From an uncultured Saprospiraceae bacterium (lineage in GTDB: Bacteria > Bacteroidota > Bacteroidia > Chitinophagales > Saprospiraceae), in assembly GCA_937973565.1 (NCBI GenBank), contig CALJKQ010000204.1, positions 1 through 8,611 on the forward strand: DNA of 8,611 nucleotides. Direction: 5' to 3'. A program made the translations under genes and the position numbers. This document shows positions 1 to 6,125 of the stretch, one piece after another; within the stretch, counting starts at the first letter, position 1, and each line of letters opens with the position of its first letter. The notes beneath the pieces are model-generated. The model had not been told where the DNA came from, ran no database searches, and saw only the letters and a program-made list of their open reading frames with translations.

Positions 1-129
1 ACCGCTCACCGAGAACCGCTCACCGAGAACCGCTCACCGAGAACCGCTCACCGAGAACCACTCACCGAGAACCGCTCACCGAGAACCGCTCACCGAGAAC
101 CGCTCACCGCTTATCGGACAGCGGACAGC
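1..129 (+). repeat. 129-bp direct repeat, copy 1
   Basis: This stretch is identical base for base to 661-789 (offset 660 bp), including the single variant unit ACCACTC and the arm junction. The identity ends at position 130 (C) against 790 (G). Because copy 1 begins at the window edge, the repeat may extend further left. The two copies bracket the four-helix-bundle gene. Confidence 0.95.
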
Positions 130-145
130 CGACAGCGGTGAGCGG
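100..145. repeat. Inverted repeat at the arm junction of the left array
   Basis: CCGCTCACCGCT at 100-111 is perfectly complementary to AGCGGTGAGCGG at 134-145, giving a 12-bp stem with a 22-nt loop. Other registers are possible because the arms repeat. A hairpin could form in RNA or in single-stranded or supercoiled DNA. Confidence 0.75.
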
Positions 146-217
146 ACAGCGGTGAGCGGACAGCCGACAGCCGACAGCGGTGAGCGGACAGCCGACAGCC
201 GACAGCGGACAGCCGAT

Positions 218-577
218 TCACTGTAGATGATTAATAAGCTTGTATAACATTGCAGAAATTCTATCTGCTAGTTCATTGAGAACTTTGTATTCATCTGAAT
301 TTAAGAAGCCAAGCATCAAAGCAATTTCTAAATGAGACATAGTTTCAATGGTTGAACCACGGGCTATGTTGAGAAAATGTTTAAACTCATTTCTACCTAG
401 TCGTCCTTTACCTTCTGCGATATTGGCACAAATTGAAACACTCGCTCTTCGCAATTGGTTTGTCAATCCATACATTTCATTGCTTGGAAATTGAGATGTG
501 AAGTGATAGGTTTTTTTTACCAAAAGCATGGCTAATTTCCACACCTCCAGATTTCGGTGATTGTTTTCTTTTTTCAT
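218..577 (-). CDS. Four-helix-bundle protein, 23S rRNA intervening-sequence (S23/IVP) family
   Basis: This 119-residue protein is full length for the family. Family hallmarks visible are LEVWKLAMLLVKKTY (10-24), the block from FPSNE (30) to the QLRRASVSICANIAEGKGR stretch (41-59), and FLNIARGSTIE followed by HLEIALMLGF (68-92). Four amphipathic helices are predicted at about 8-27, 33-54, 61-89 and 93-117. There is no signal peptide or membrane segment. Founding members are encoded in intervening sequences of 23S rRNA genes; the fold is related to Avd, the accessory protein of diversity-generating retroelements, which has a basic, nucleic-acid-binding surface. No rRNA or reverse transcriptase is visible here. 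The ATG at 577 is preceded on the minus strand by GAGGTG (589-594), about 11 nt upstream. Heptamer arrays lie on both sides and the stop codon overlaps the left array. The biochemical function is unknown; family assignment is very secure. Confidence 0.93.
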   Translation of the reverse strand: MKKENNHRNLEVWKLAMLLVKKTYHFTSQFPSNEMYGLTNQLRRASVSICANIAEGKGRLGRNEFKHFLNIARGSTIETMSHLEIALMLGFLNSDEYKVLNELADRISAMLYKLINHLQ

Positions 578-588
578 AGCAAATTTTT

Positions 589-594
589 CACCTC
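589..594 (-). promoter_or_regulatory. Possible ribosome binding site for the four-helix-bundle gene
   Basis: The minus strand reads GAGGTG, 11 nt before the ATG at 577. The spacing is longer than ideal. It is one of only two Shine-Dalgarno-like sequences seen in the window, the other being before ccoG, and it supports the chosen start. Confidence 0.4.
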
Positions 595-660
595 AAACAC
601 ATTTTCAATGAAAAAAGTTCCTTTTACCGCTCACGGCTTACTGACAACCGCTTACCGAGA

Positions 661-789
661 ACCGCTCACCGAGAACCGCTCACCGAGAACCGCTCACCGA
701 GAACCGCTCACCGAGAACCACTCACCGAGAACCGCTCACCGAGAACCGCTCACCGAGAACCGCTCACCGCTTATCGGACAGCGGACAGC
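661..789 (+). repeat. 129-bp direct repeat, copy 2
   Basis: This is the exact second copy of 1-129. It lies inside the right array, with five further heptamers (626-660) before it. Together the two copies flank the four-helix-bundle gene and the inner part of each array, giving a 660-bp repeat-plus-gene period. Confidence 0.95.
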
Positions 790-798
790 GGTGAGCGG
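760..798. repeat. Inverted repeat at the arm junction of the right array
   Basis: CCGCTCACCGCT at 760-771 is complementary over 12 bp to AGCGGTGAGCGG at 787-798, with a 15-nt loop. A second copy of the pairing partner is at 801-812. This is the equivalent of the junction hairpin in the left array, with a shorter loop because arm 2 has a different order of units. Confidence 0.75.
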
Positions 799-957
799 AC
801 AGCGGTGAGCGGACAGCGGACAGCCGACATCAGACAGCCGACAGCGGTGAGCCGTGAGCCGTGAGCGGACAGCCGACAGCCGCCAGCCGCCATCGGACAG
901 CCGAAAGCCGCCAGCCGCCCGCACATTTTGAAACCCAACATCCACATCATCCATATC

Positions 958-973
958 AGTGACATTGGTCACA
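958..973. promoter_or_regulatory. CRP/FNR-family-like operator upstream of ccoI
   Basis: The sequence AGTGA-CATTGG-TCACA contains a perfect inner palindrome, GTGAC-N4-GTCAC (959-972). It differs from the enteric CRP consensus TGTGA-N6-TCACA at one position. Its centre (965.5) lies 41.5 bp upstream of the start site that the -7 box at 995-1002 would predict (about 1007), the classic class II activator position. Which regulator binds is not known; Bacteroidota carry several CRP/FNR-family proteins. Confidence 0.5.
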
Positions 974-994
974 TCTCCATTTTTACCCTTTTTC

Positions 995-1002
995 TACTTT
1001 TA
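995..1002 (+). promoter_or_regulatory. Candidate Bacteroidota -7 element for ccoI
   Basis: TACTTTTA matches the Bacteroidota -7 consensus TAnnTTTG at all but the last position. No good -33 TTTG lies at the usual distance, which would fit a promoter that depends on an activator at 958-973. The predicted leader would be only about 18 nt. Confidence 0.3.
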
Positions 1003-1024
1003 CTTTATCAATCAATGATGTGGT

Positions 1025-3418
1025 ATGACAACAGAGAATATCGGGGTGCAATTGCTGTGCAAACATTGCAATGACCCAGTAATCGGTGCGCCCTATACTT
1101 ACAAAGAAGAGTCTTTTTGCTGTCTTGGCTGTAAAACGGTGTACGAAGTATTGGATCAAAACAATCTTTGCGACTACTACAACCTGGCCGATAACCCCGG
1201 ATTTTCTCTGAAATCAAAATCCAAAGAACAATACGAATACCTCGATGAGCAAATCATCATTGATCGCCTGACCCGACCCATATCTCCGCAACTTTCGCTG
1301 GTGGTACTCCAACTGCCTCAAATCCACTGTTCTTCGTGTGTCTGGCTGTTGGAAAAACTGTACCGCTTTCACGATGGCATTTTCGCCTCCAAAGTAGATT
1401 TCCTAAGGAAAGAGGTGGAGATTAGGTATAACCCATCCATCATCTCTCTGCGCAAAATCGTGGAAATTTTAGATTCTATTGGCTACAAACCCCTTATCGA
1501 ATTGGAAGAACATGCCGACAAGGGTTATGATGAAAAACTCAAAATCAGGATCGGCGTTGCGGGCTTTGCCTTTGGCAATATCATGCTTTTCAGTTTTCCG
1601 GAATACCTGGGTCTCGAAGATCCTTATTTCAGGCTTTGGTTTGGTTACCTCAACCTCGTTTTAAGTCTGCCGGTCGTCTTTTATTCGGGATTTGAATATA
1701 TCCGGCTGGCGTGGTATAGCCTCAAATACAAGAGTTACGATATCAACATTCCACTCGCCCTGGGGATTTTGGTGATGTTTTTTACCAGCATTTATCAGGT
1801 GACCACAGGTACGGGAGCCGGCTACATCGATAGTCTCGCGGGCCTGGTTTTCTTTCTGTTAATCGGCAAATGGTACCAGCAGCGCAGCTATCACTACCTT
1901 TCTTTTGAAAGGGACTATAAATCTTATTTTCCCATTTCCACCACCCGGATCACCAAAGGGAAAATGGCGGAAATCAGTATTGAAAACATTGCCGAAGGAG
2001 ATGAGCTGTTGATCAAAAACAACCAGATCATTCCGGTAGATGGCGTTCTTACTTCAGACAATACCAGCATTGATTATAGCTTTGTTACGGGAGAAGAAGT
2101 TCCGGTGGTAGTGCTCCAGGGCGAAAAGATATTTGCGGGAGGCAAACTCAAAGACCGCACCATGACTATGGTAGCCTCACGCAAGGTAAAAAATTCATAC
2201 CTGGTGAGTCTGTGGAACGACGCTGCCTTCCATCGAAACAGCGATGCTTACCAAACCCTCACCGATCGCCTGAGTAGGTATTTTACCCTTGCCATTTTAT
2301 TGGTAGCCTCTGCCGGCTTTGTGTATTGGTATCCAAAATCTTTCGACAATGCCATCACATCCTTTACTTCTGTGCTCATTGTGGCATGTCCATGTGCTAT
2401 AGCCCTCACGGGGCCTTTTCTGTATGGCAATCTGCTGCGACTATTGTCCAGAAGGGGGATATTTTTGAGAAACGCTCAGGTAGTAGATAAGGCTGCAGGC
2501 ATCGATCATGTTGTATTCGACAAAACGGGCACCGTTACCACCCAATTGGAAAAGGAATTGTATTACCATGGCAAACACCTCAGCCAGGAGGAGAGAAGCC
2601 TGGTACATGCCCTTGCCTTTCAATCGGTCCATCCCCTCAGCTCCGCCATTGAAAAAAACCTCAGGCAGGAAGAGATTCTGGAAGTCACCAACTACGAAGA
2701 AGTGGAGGGCAAAGGCACGTCCTGCATTTGCCGTGGAAAGCTCGTCAAAATGGGCAGTGCCTCCTTTACAGGTGCAGAACCATCTCCTTCGGGTGAAACA
2801 AGGGTGTATATATCCATAGATGGTAAAGTTTTGGGTTACTTCATTTTTAAAAACCAGTATAGAGATGGTTTCAAAGCCGTTGTCTCTAATTTTACCGCAG
2901 CCGGCAAAAGCATTTCCCTGCTATCAGGTGACAATGACAAAGAAAAATCGCGCCTTATCGAATTGCTGGGTGAGGGTATAGACATGCAATTCAACCACGA
3001 TCCCCACCAGAAAATGCAATACATCCAGCAATTGCAGTCAGGCAGCACAGTGGCCATGATCGGAGATGGCCTCAATGATTCGGGAGCCCTAAAGCAAAGC
3101 GACCTGGGCATTGTGGTTACCGAAGGCACCAACAATTTTACCCCGGCCAGTGATATCATATTCCGCGCAGAAAAATTCACTTCATTACCCGATTTTTTTG
3201 ACTTGAGTAAGAAAGCCCATTGGATCATAGGGGGTGCCTACATTATTGCCATCCTTTACAATGTGATAGGCTTGAGTTATGCTGTTGAGGCTGCTTTGAG
3301 TCCGGTAGTGGCTGCCATACTCATGCCGCTGAGTTCCCTGACGATCGTCATTTACACAGTATCAGCTTCCGCTTTGCTCGTGCGATGGAAAATGCCTAAA
3401 TATGAGGATTTGAAATAG
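1025..3418 (+). CDS. ccoI: Copper-exporting P1B-type ATPase for cbb3 oxidase assembly (CcoI/FixI)
   Basis: This 797-residue membrane pump is expected to move Cu(I) from the cytoplasm toward the periplasm for the CuB centre of cbb3 oxidase, driven by ATP. The N-terminus has a cysteine-rich metal-binding domain (C12, C15, C32, C33, C36), then a heavy-metal-associated domain with CSSC (102-105). Membrane helices follow from about 175. Catalytic motifs are TGE (355-357), the ion-binding CPC (455-457) in its helix, the phosphorylated aspartate in DKTGT (D499), HP (536-537) and GDGLND (680-685); MPLSS (767-771) lies in the last helix. All key residues are present and the length is normal for the FixI group. 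The ATG at 1025 places the cysteine cluster at the extreme N-terminus, as in relatives. No Shine-Dalgarno is visible. It lies before ccoS with a 200-bp gap, so it is probably transcribed from its own promoter. Confidence 0.95.
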   Translation: MTTENIGVQLLCKHCNDPVIGAPYTYKEESFCCLGCKTVYEVLDQNNLCDYYNLADNPGFSLKSKSKEQYEYLDEQIIIDRLTRPISPQLSLVVLQLPQIHCSSCVWLLEKLYRFHDGIFASKVDFLRKEVEIRYNPSIISLRKIVEILDSIGYKPLIELEEHADKGYDEKLKIRIGVAGFAFGNIMLFSFPEYLGLEDPYFRLWFGYLNLVLSLPVVFYSGFEYIRLAWYSLKYKSYDINIPLALGILVMFFTSIYQVTTGTGAGYIDSLAGLVFFLLIGKWYQQRSYHYLSFERDYKSYFPISTTRITKGKMAEISIENIAEGDELLIKNNQIIPVDGVLTSDNTSIDYSFVTGEEVPVVVLQGEKIFAGGKLKDRTMTMVASRKVKNSYLVSLWNDAAFHRNSDAYQTLTDRLSRYFTLAILLVASAGFVYWYPKSFDNAITSFTSVLIVACPCAIALTGPFLYGNLLRLLSRRGIFLRNAQVVDKAAGIDHVVFDKTGTVTTQLEKELYYHGKHLSQEERSLVHALAFQSVHPLSSAIEKNLRQEEILEVTNYEEVEGKGTSCICRGKLVKMGSASFTGAEPSPSGETRVYISIDGKVLGYFIFKNQYRDGFKAVVSNFTAAGKSISLLSGDNDKEKSRLIELLGEGIDMQFNHDPHQKMQYIQQLQSGSTVAMIGDGLNDSGALKQSDLGIVVTEGTNNFTPASDIIFRAEKFTSLPDFFDLSKKAHWIIGGAYIIAILYNVIGLSYAVEAALSPVVAAILMPLSSLTIVIYTVSASALLVRWKMPKYEDLK

Positions 3419-3459
3419 TGTAATGAGTTGGTATACATAATGTTAAACGCGTTATTCGA

Positions 3460-3481
3460 TCAATTTTCAAAGGAAAATTGA
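3460..3481. other. Perfect AT-rich hairpin downstream of ccoI
   Basis: A 9-bp perfect inverted repeat (TCAATTTTC and its complement) has a 4-nt loop, AAAG, and starts 42 bp after the ccoI stop. No T-run follows, so it is a poor intrinsic terminator. It could be an mRNA 3'-end structure or a protein-binding palindrome; its left arm overlaps an ATCAA half-site (3459-3463). Confidence 0.5.
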
Positions 3482-3531
3482 AGTTCCCGGAAACTAAAAA
3501 AAATGAAAAATCAATGACCATAATCATCAAA

Positions 3532-3547
3532 ATTGATTACGATCAAT
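3532..3547. promoter_or_regulatory. FNR/Anr box upstream of ccoS-ccoNO-ccoQ-ccoP
   Basis: TTGAT-TACG-ATCAA at 3533-3546 is a perfect match to the FNR/Anr consensus TTGAT-N4-ATCAA, and the symmetry extends one base each side (A3532/T3547). The TTGAT half-site also pairs with an ATCAA at 3526-3530, so three half-sites are clustered. FNR-type regulators sense low oxygen and commonly control cbb3 operons, which fits the genes downstream. The centre is about 79 bp before the ccoS start codon. Confidence 0.75.
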
Positions 3548-3590
3548 AAAAACCATGATGGGTGTCATGAGGGTGGTGAAGGGTCAATTG

Positions 3591-3598
3591 TAGTTTTA
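3591..3598 (+). promoter_or_regulatory. Candidate Bacteroidota -7 element for ccoS operon
   Basis: TAGTTTTA matches TAnnTTTG except for the last base, the same deviation as in the ccoI leader. It would place the start site near 3603 and the FNR box centre at about -63.5, near the class I activator position. No clear -33 TTTG is present. Confidence 0.3.
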
Positions 3599-3618
3599 CA
3601 CCAGTTTAAATTATCGTG

Positions 3619-3783
3619 ATGAAAATCATATTTGTATTAATTGCATTAAGTCTGTTGTTGGCCGTCGGCTTCCTAATCTCTTTTTTATGGGCGGTGAAGA
3701 CGGGTCAGTTCAAGGACGACTATACGCCCTCGATACGAATATTACACGATGACAACCATTCCATCAGTAAAAAACAAAACTAA
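3619..3783 (+). CDS. ccoS: cbb3-type oxidase maturation protein CcoS
   Basis: This is a 54-residue single-span membrane protein. The N-terminal 24 residues form one hydrophobic helix, followed by the family signature WAVKTGQFKDD (24-34) and the RIL-x-D pattern near residues 40-44. CcoS is needed for insertion of heme and CuB into CcoN, shown in Rhodobacter capsulatus; its exact activity is unknown. The protein starts directly with the membrane helix, as in relatives, which fixes the ATG at 3619. No Shine-Dalgarno is visible. It ends 5 bp before ccoNO, so the two are almost certainly co-transcribed and perhaps translationally coupled. It is the first gene after the FNR box. Confidence 0.93.
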   Translation: MKIIFVLIALSLLLAVGFLISFLWAVKTGQFKDDYTPSIRILHDDNHSISKKQN

Positions 3784-3788
3784 AGAAT

Positions 3789-5909
3789 ATGGCTTTACCG
3801 GAAAAATTTTATTACGACAATAAAATTGTGAAGCAGTTTGCTTTTGCAACAGCTCTTTGGGGCGTTGTGGGCATGCTGGCAGGTCTGTGGGCAGCACTTC
3901 AGTTGGCTTTCCCTGCACTCAATTTTTCAACAGCGGAGGTAACCTTTGGAAGGTTAAGACCGCTGCATACCAATGCGGTTATCTTTGCTTTTGTGGGCAA
4001 CGGTATCTTCATGGGTGTTTACTATTCACTCCAGCGTCTGCTCAAGGCCAGGATGTTTTCGGATGTGCTGTCTCAAATCCACTTTTGGGGCTGGCAGTTG
4101 ATCATTGTATCTGCTGCTATCACGCTTCCACTGGGTTTAACAACTTCCAAAGAATATGCTGAATTGGAGTGGCCTATTGACATTGCCATCACACTGGTGT
4201 GGGTTGTTTTTGGCATCAACATGTTCGGCACATTAATTAAAAGAAGAGAGAGACACTTGTACGTTGCCATTTGGTTTTACATAGCCACCTGGGTTACCGT
4301 AGCTATGCTGCACATTGTCAACAGTCTTGAGTTGCCGGTTAGCATGTTTAAATCCTATTCAATTTTTGCCGGTGTACAGGATGCCCTGGTGCAGTGGTGG
4401 TATGGACACAATGCTGTGGCTTTTTTCCTTACAACACCCTATCTGGGTCTCATGTACTACTTCCTCCCAAAGGCAGCCAACAGACCGGTTTATTCTTATA
4501 GATTGTCCATTATTCACTTTTGGGCACTCATCTTCCTGTACATCTGGGCTGGCCCTCACCACTTGTTGTACACTTCACTTCCTGACTGGGCACAGTCATT
4601 GGGTATGGTTTTCTCATTAATGCTGATTGCACCATCCTGGGGTGGTATGCTCAACGGTTTACTTACACTTAGAGGTGTATGGGATAAAGTGAGAGAAGAA
4701 CCCGTGCTTAAATTTATGGTAGCCGCGGTTACCGCTTATGGTATGGCCACTTTCGAAGGCCCTATGCTTTCCATTAAGAGCGTCAATGCTATTAGCCACT
4801 ACACCGACTGGACCGTAGCTCACGTTCACGTTGGTGCTTTGGGTTGGAATGGTATGTTGACCTTTGCTGTACTTTACTTCCTCATTCCTGTTCTTTTCAG
4901 AACCAAATTGTATTCTGTAAAATTGGCCAACTGGCACTTCTGGATTGGAACCATGGGTATTATCTTCTATGCGGTTCCAATGTACTGGGCAGGATGGACC
5001 CAATCACTGATGTGGAAGGAATTTACACCAGATGGTTTCCTTAGGTACTCTAACTTCCTGGAAACTGTTACTCAATTATTCCCGATGTATGTTACAAGGG
5101 CAATTGGAGGTTCTATTTTCTTGATTGGAGTATTTATCATGGTTTATAATTTGATAAAAACTGCCCAGCAGGGAAGTTTTGAAGCAAATGAACCGGCAGA
5201 AGCACCTCCACTGGAGCCGTATATTGGCCACAAAGGCGAACACTGGCACAGATGGATCGAAGGCCGTCCCATGCAGATGTTGGTTGCTGCATTGGTAGCT
5301 GTGGCGATAGGAGGAATTATAGAGATTGTACCATTATCTACAATTGAAAGTAATGTTCCTAAAATTGCTTCCGTGAAACCCTATACGCCTCTTGAATTGG
5401 AAGGTCGCGATATCTACATCAGAGAAGGCTGTTACAACTGTCACTCTCAAATGATCAGACCTTTCCGCTCCGAGACAGAGAGATACGGTGAATATTCCAA
5501 GTCCGGTGAATTTATTTACGATCACCCATTCCAATGGGGATCCAAGAGAACCGGTCCGGATTTGCACCGGGTGGGTGGCAAATATCCCGATAGCTGGCAC
5601 TACAACCACATGTACGAGCCTGTGTCTATCAGTCCGGGATCCATCATGCCTCCATATCCTTGGTTGATCAAAGCAGATTTGAATACGGACTATACAGCTT
5701 CAAAAATTTCTGCTATGCGATCTCTGGGCGTTCCTTATCCTGCAGGATACGAAAACCTGGCTTTGGCTGACCTTCAAAAGCAAGCCAAGCAGATTGCAGA
5801 CAATCTTCGTAAAGATAAAATCAATCCAGACGGTCTTGAGCAAAAGGAAATCATTGCGCTCATCGCTTATCTGCAAAGACTGGGTACCGATATCAAGTTG
5901 AATAAATAA
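3789..5909 (+). CDS. ccoNO: Fused cbb3 oxidase catalytic subunit and monoheme cytochrome c subunit (CcoN-CcoO)
   Basis: This 706-residue protein joins CcoN (about 1-485) to CcoO (about 490-706) in one reading frame. CcoN carries heme b, heme b3 and CuB and reduces oxygen to water. Visible ligands are H60 (low-spin heme b, in RPLHTNAVIF), H207, H257 and H258 (CuB, the last two in AGPHHLLY), and H345 and H347 (hemes, in AHVHVGALGW). Y251 lies where the active-site cross-linked tyrosine is expected, and E323 (TFEGPM) matches the conserved proton-channel glutamate. After a charged linker (about 458-494), one membrane helix (about 495-516) leads into the CcoO periplasmic domain with heme c motif CYNCH (548-552) and methionine ligand M620 (SPGSIMPPYPW). 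Separate ccoN and ccoO genes are usual in Proteobacteria, whereas the fusion is known in Bacteroidota. No frameshift or missing ligand is seen. Confidence 0.96.
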   Translation: MALPEKFYYDNKIVKQFAFATALWGVVGMLAGLWAALQLAFPALNFSTAEVTFGRLRPLHTNAVIFAFVGNGIFMGVYYSLQRLLKARMFSDVLSQIHFWGWQLIIVSAAITLPLGLTTSKEYAELEWPIDIAITLVWVVFGINMFGTLIKRRERHLYVAIWFYIATWVTVAMLHIVNSLELPVSMFKSYSIFAGVQDALVQWWYGHNAVAFFLTTPYLGLMYYFLPKAANRPVYSYRLSIIHFWALIFLYIWAGPHHLLYTSLPDWAQSLGMVFSLMLIAPSWGGMLNGLLTLRGVWDKVREEPVLKFMVAAVTAYGMATFEGPMLSIKSVNAISHYTDWTVAHVHVGALGWNGMLTFAVLYFLIPVLFRTKLYSVKLANWHFWIGTMGIIFYAVPMYWAGWTQSLMWKEFTPDGFLRYSNFLETVTQLFPMYVTRAIGGSIFLIGVFIMVYNLIKTAQQGSFEANEPAEAPPLEPYIGHKGEHWHRWIEGRPMQMLVAALVAVAIGGIIEIVPLSTIESNVPKIASVKPYTPLELEGRDIYIREGCYNCHSQMIRPFRSETERYGEYSKSGEFIYDHPFQWGSKRTGPDLHRVGGKYPDSWHYNHMYEPVSISPGSIMPPYPWLIKADLNTDYTASKISAMRSLGVPYPAGYENLALADLQKQAKQIADNLRKDKINPDGLEQKEIIALIAYLQRLGTDIKLNK

Positions 5910-5936
5910 TTGATCACTCGTAAAAAAAAATAAATT

Positions 5937-6122
5937 ATGTTCAAGCATTTATTATCATCATCAGCGGGGGATCTCAACTGGATGGGCGTCTTTGCCCTGG
6001 TAACCTTCTTTATCATATTTTTTGCGATTTTTTTTCAGGCAGTTCTTGTAAAAAAGGACTATGTGAAGTATATGTCCAAGATGCCCCTGGAAGACGGTCA
6101 CATTCAAAATTCAAAACAATAA
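5937..6122 (+). CDS. ccoQ: cbb3 oxidase small subunit CcoQ
   Basis: This 61-residue protein has one membrane helix at about 14-38 and a short charged tail (VKKDYVKYMSKMPLEDG). The size, topology and position between ccoO and ccoP identify it as CcoQ/FixQ, a non-catalytic subunit that stabilises the association of CcoP with the core enzyme. Sequence similarity within this family is low, so the assignment leans on context. The gap from ccoNO is 27 bp, and its stop is 3 bp before the ccoP start. No Shine-Dalgarno is visible. Confidence 0.85.
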   Translation: MFKHLLSSSAGDLNWMGVFALVTFFIIFFAIFFQAVLVKKDYVKYMSKMPLEDGHIQNSKQ

Positions 6123-6125
6123 ACC

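Larger units (their letters stand above)
1..218. repeat. Left heptamer array, two opposed arms, truncated by window start
   Basis: The stretch divides without remainder into 7-bp units. Arm 1 (1-112) is 16 units, mostly the alternation ACCGCTC + ACCGAGA (a 14-bp period), with one variant (ACCACTC) at 57-63. After a single A at 113, arm 2 (114-218) is 15 units of GCGGACA, GCCGACA and GCGGTGA. Read on the minus strand, arm 1 is made of the same kind of unit (GCGGTGA, GCGGTTC, TCGGTGA), so the arms are inverted relative to each other. C at position 2 and G at position 4 of the unit are kept almost throughout. The last unit overlaps the stop codon of the minus-strand gene. There are no unique spacers, so this is not a CRISPR array. 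The true left end lies outside the window. Confidence 0.95.
626..920. repeat. Right heptamer array, two 21-unit opposed arms
   Basis: Arm 1 (626-772, 147 bp) is exactly 21 heptamers of the ACCGCTC/ACCGAGA type, including edge variants ACGGCTT (633-639), ACTGACA (640-646) and ACCGCTT (647-653). A single A at 773 separates it from arm 2 (774-920, 147 bp), also 21 heptamers, of GCGGACA, GCCGACA, GCGGTGA and GCCGTGA. Degenerate units occur toward the ccoI side: TCAGACA (830-836), GCCGCCA (879-892 and 907-913), GCCGAAA (900-906) and GCCGCCC (914-920). The phase is never broken within an arm. Flanking sequence on both sides is AT-rich and unrelated, so the boundaries are sharp. Since 7 is not a multiple of 3, open frames across it encode 7-residue-period peptides and are not credible genes. 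Confidence 0.95.

Noticed and set aside
218..577. Intervening sequence inside a 23S rRNA gene
   Set aside because: No rRNA sequence flanks the gene. Both sides are heptamer arrays.
557..808. Plus-strand open frame of 83 codons through the right array
   Set aside because: It encodes a 7-residue-period peptide that merely reflects the heptamers, starts inside the minus-strand gene and has no family similarity that I recognise.
1..920. CRISPR array
   Set aside because: The units are contiguous heptamers without unique spacers, and no cas genes are present.
1..920. Insertion sequence, diversity-generating retroelement or retron
   Set aside because: No transposase, reverse transcriptase or template/variable repeat pair is visible. 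The link to Avd is by protein fold only, so I do not call a retroelement.
736..972. Minus-strand open frames (736-972 and 771-965) through the right array
   Set aside because: Both are repeat-derived Ser/Arg/Leu/Cys-rich peptides with 7-residue periodicity, in two overlapping frames of the same repeat. There is no sign of coding selection.
3460..3481. Intrinsic terminator of ccoI
   Set aside because: The stem is AT-rich and is not followed by a T-run, so I list it only as a hairpin of unknown role.
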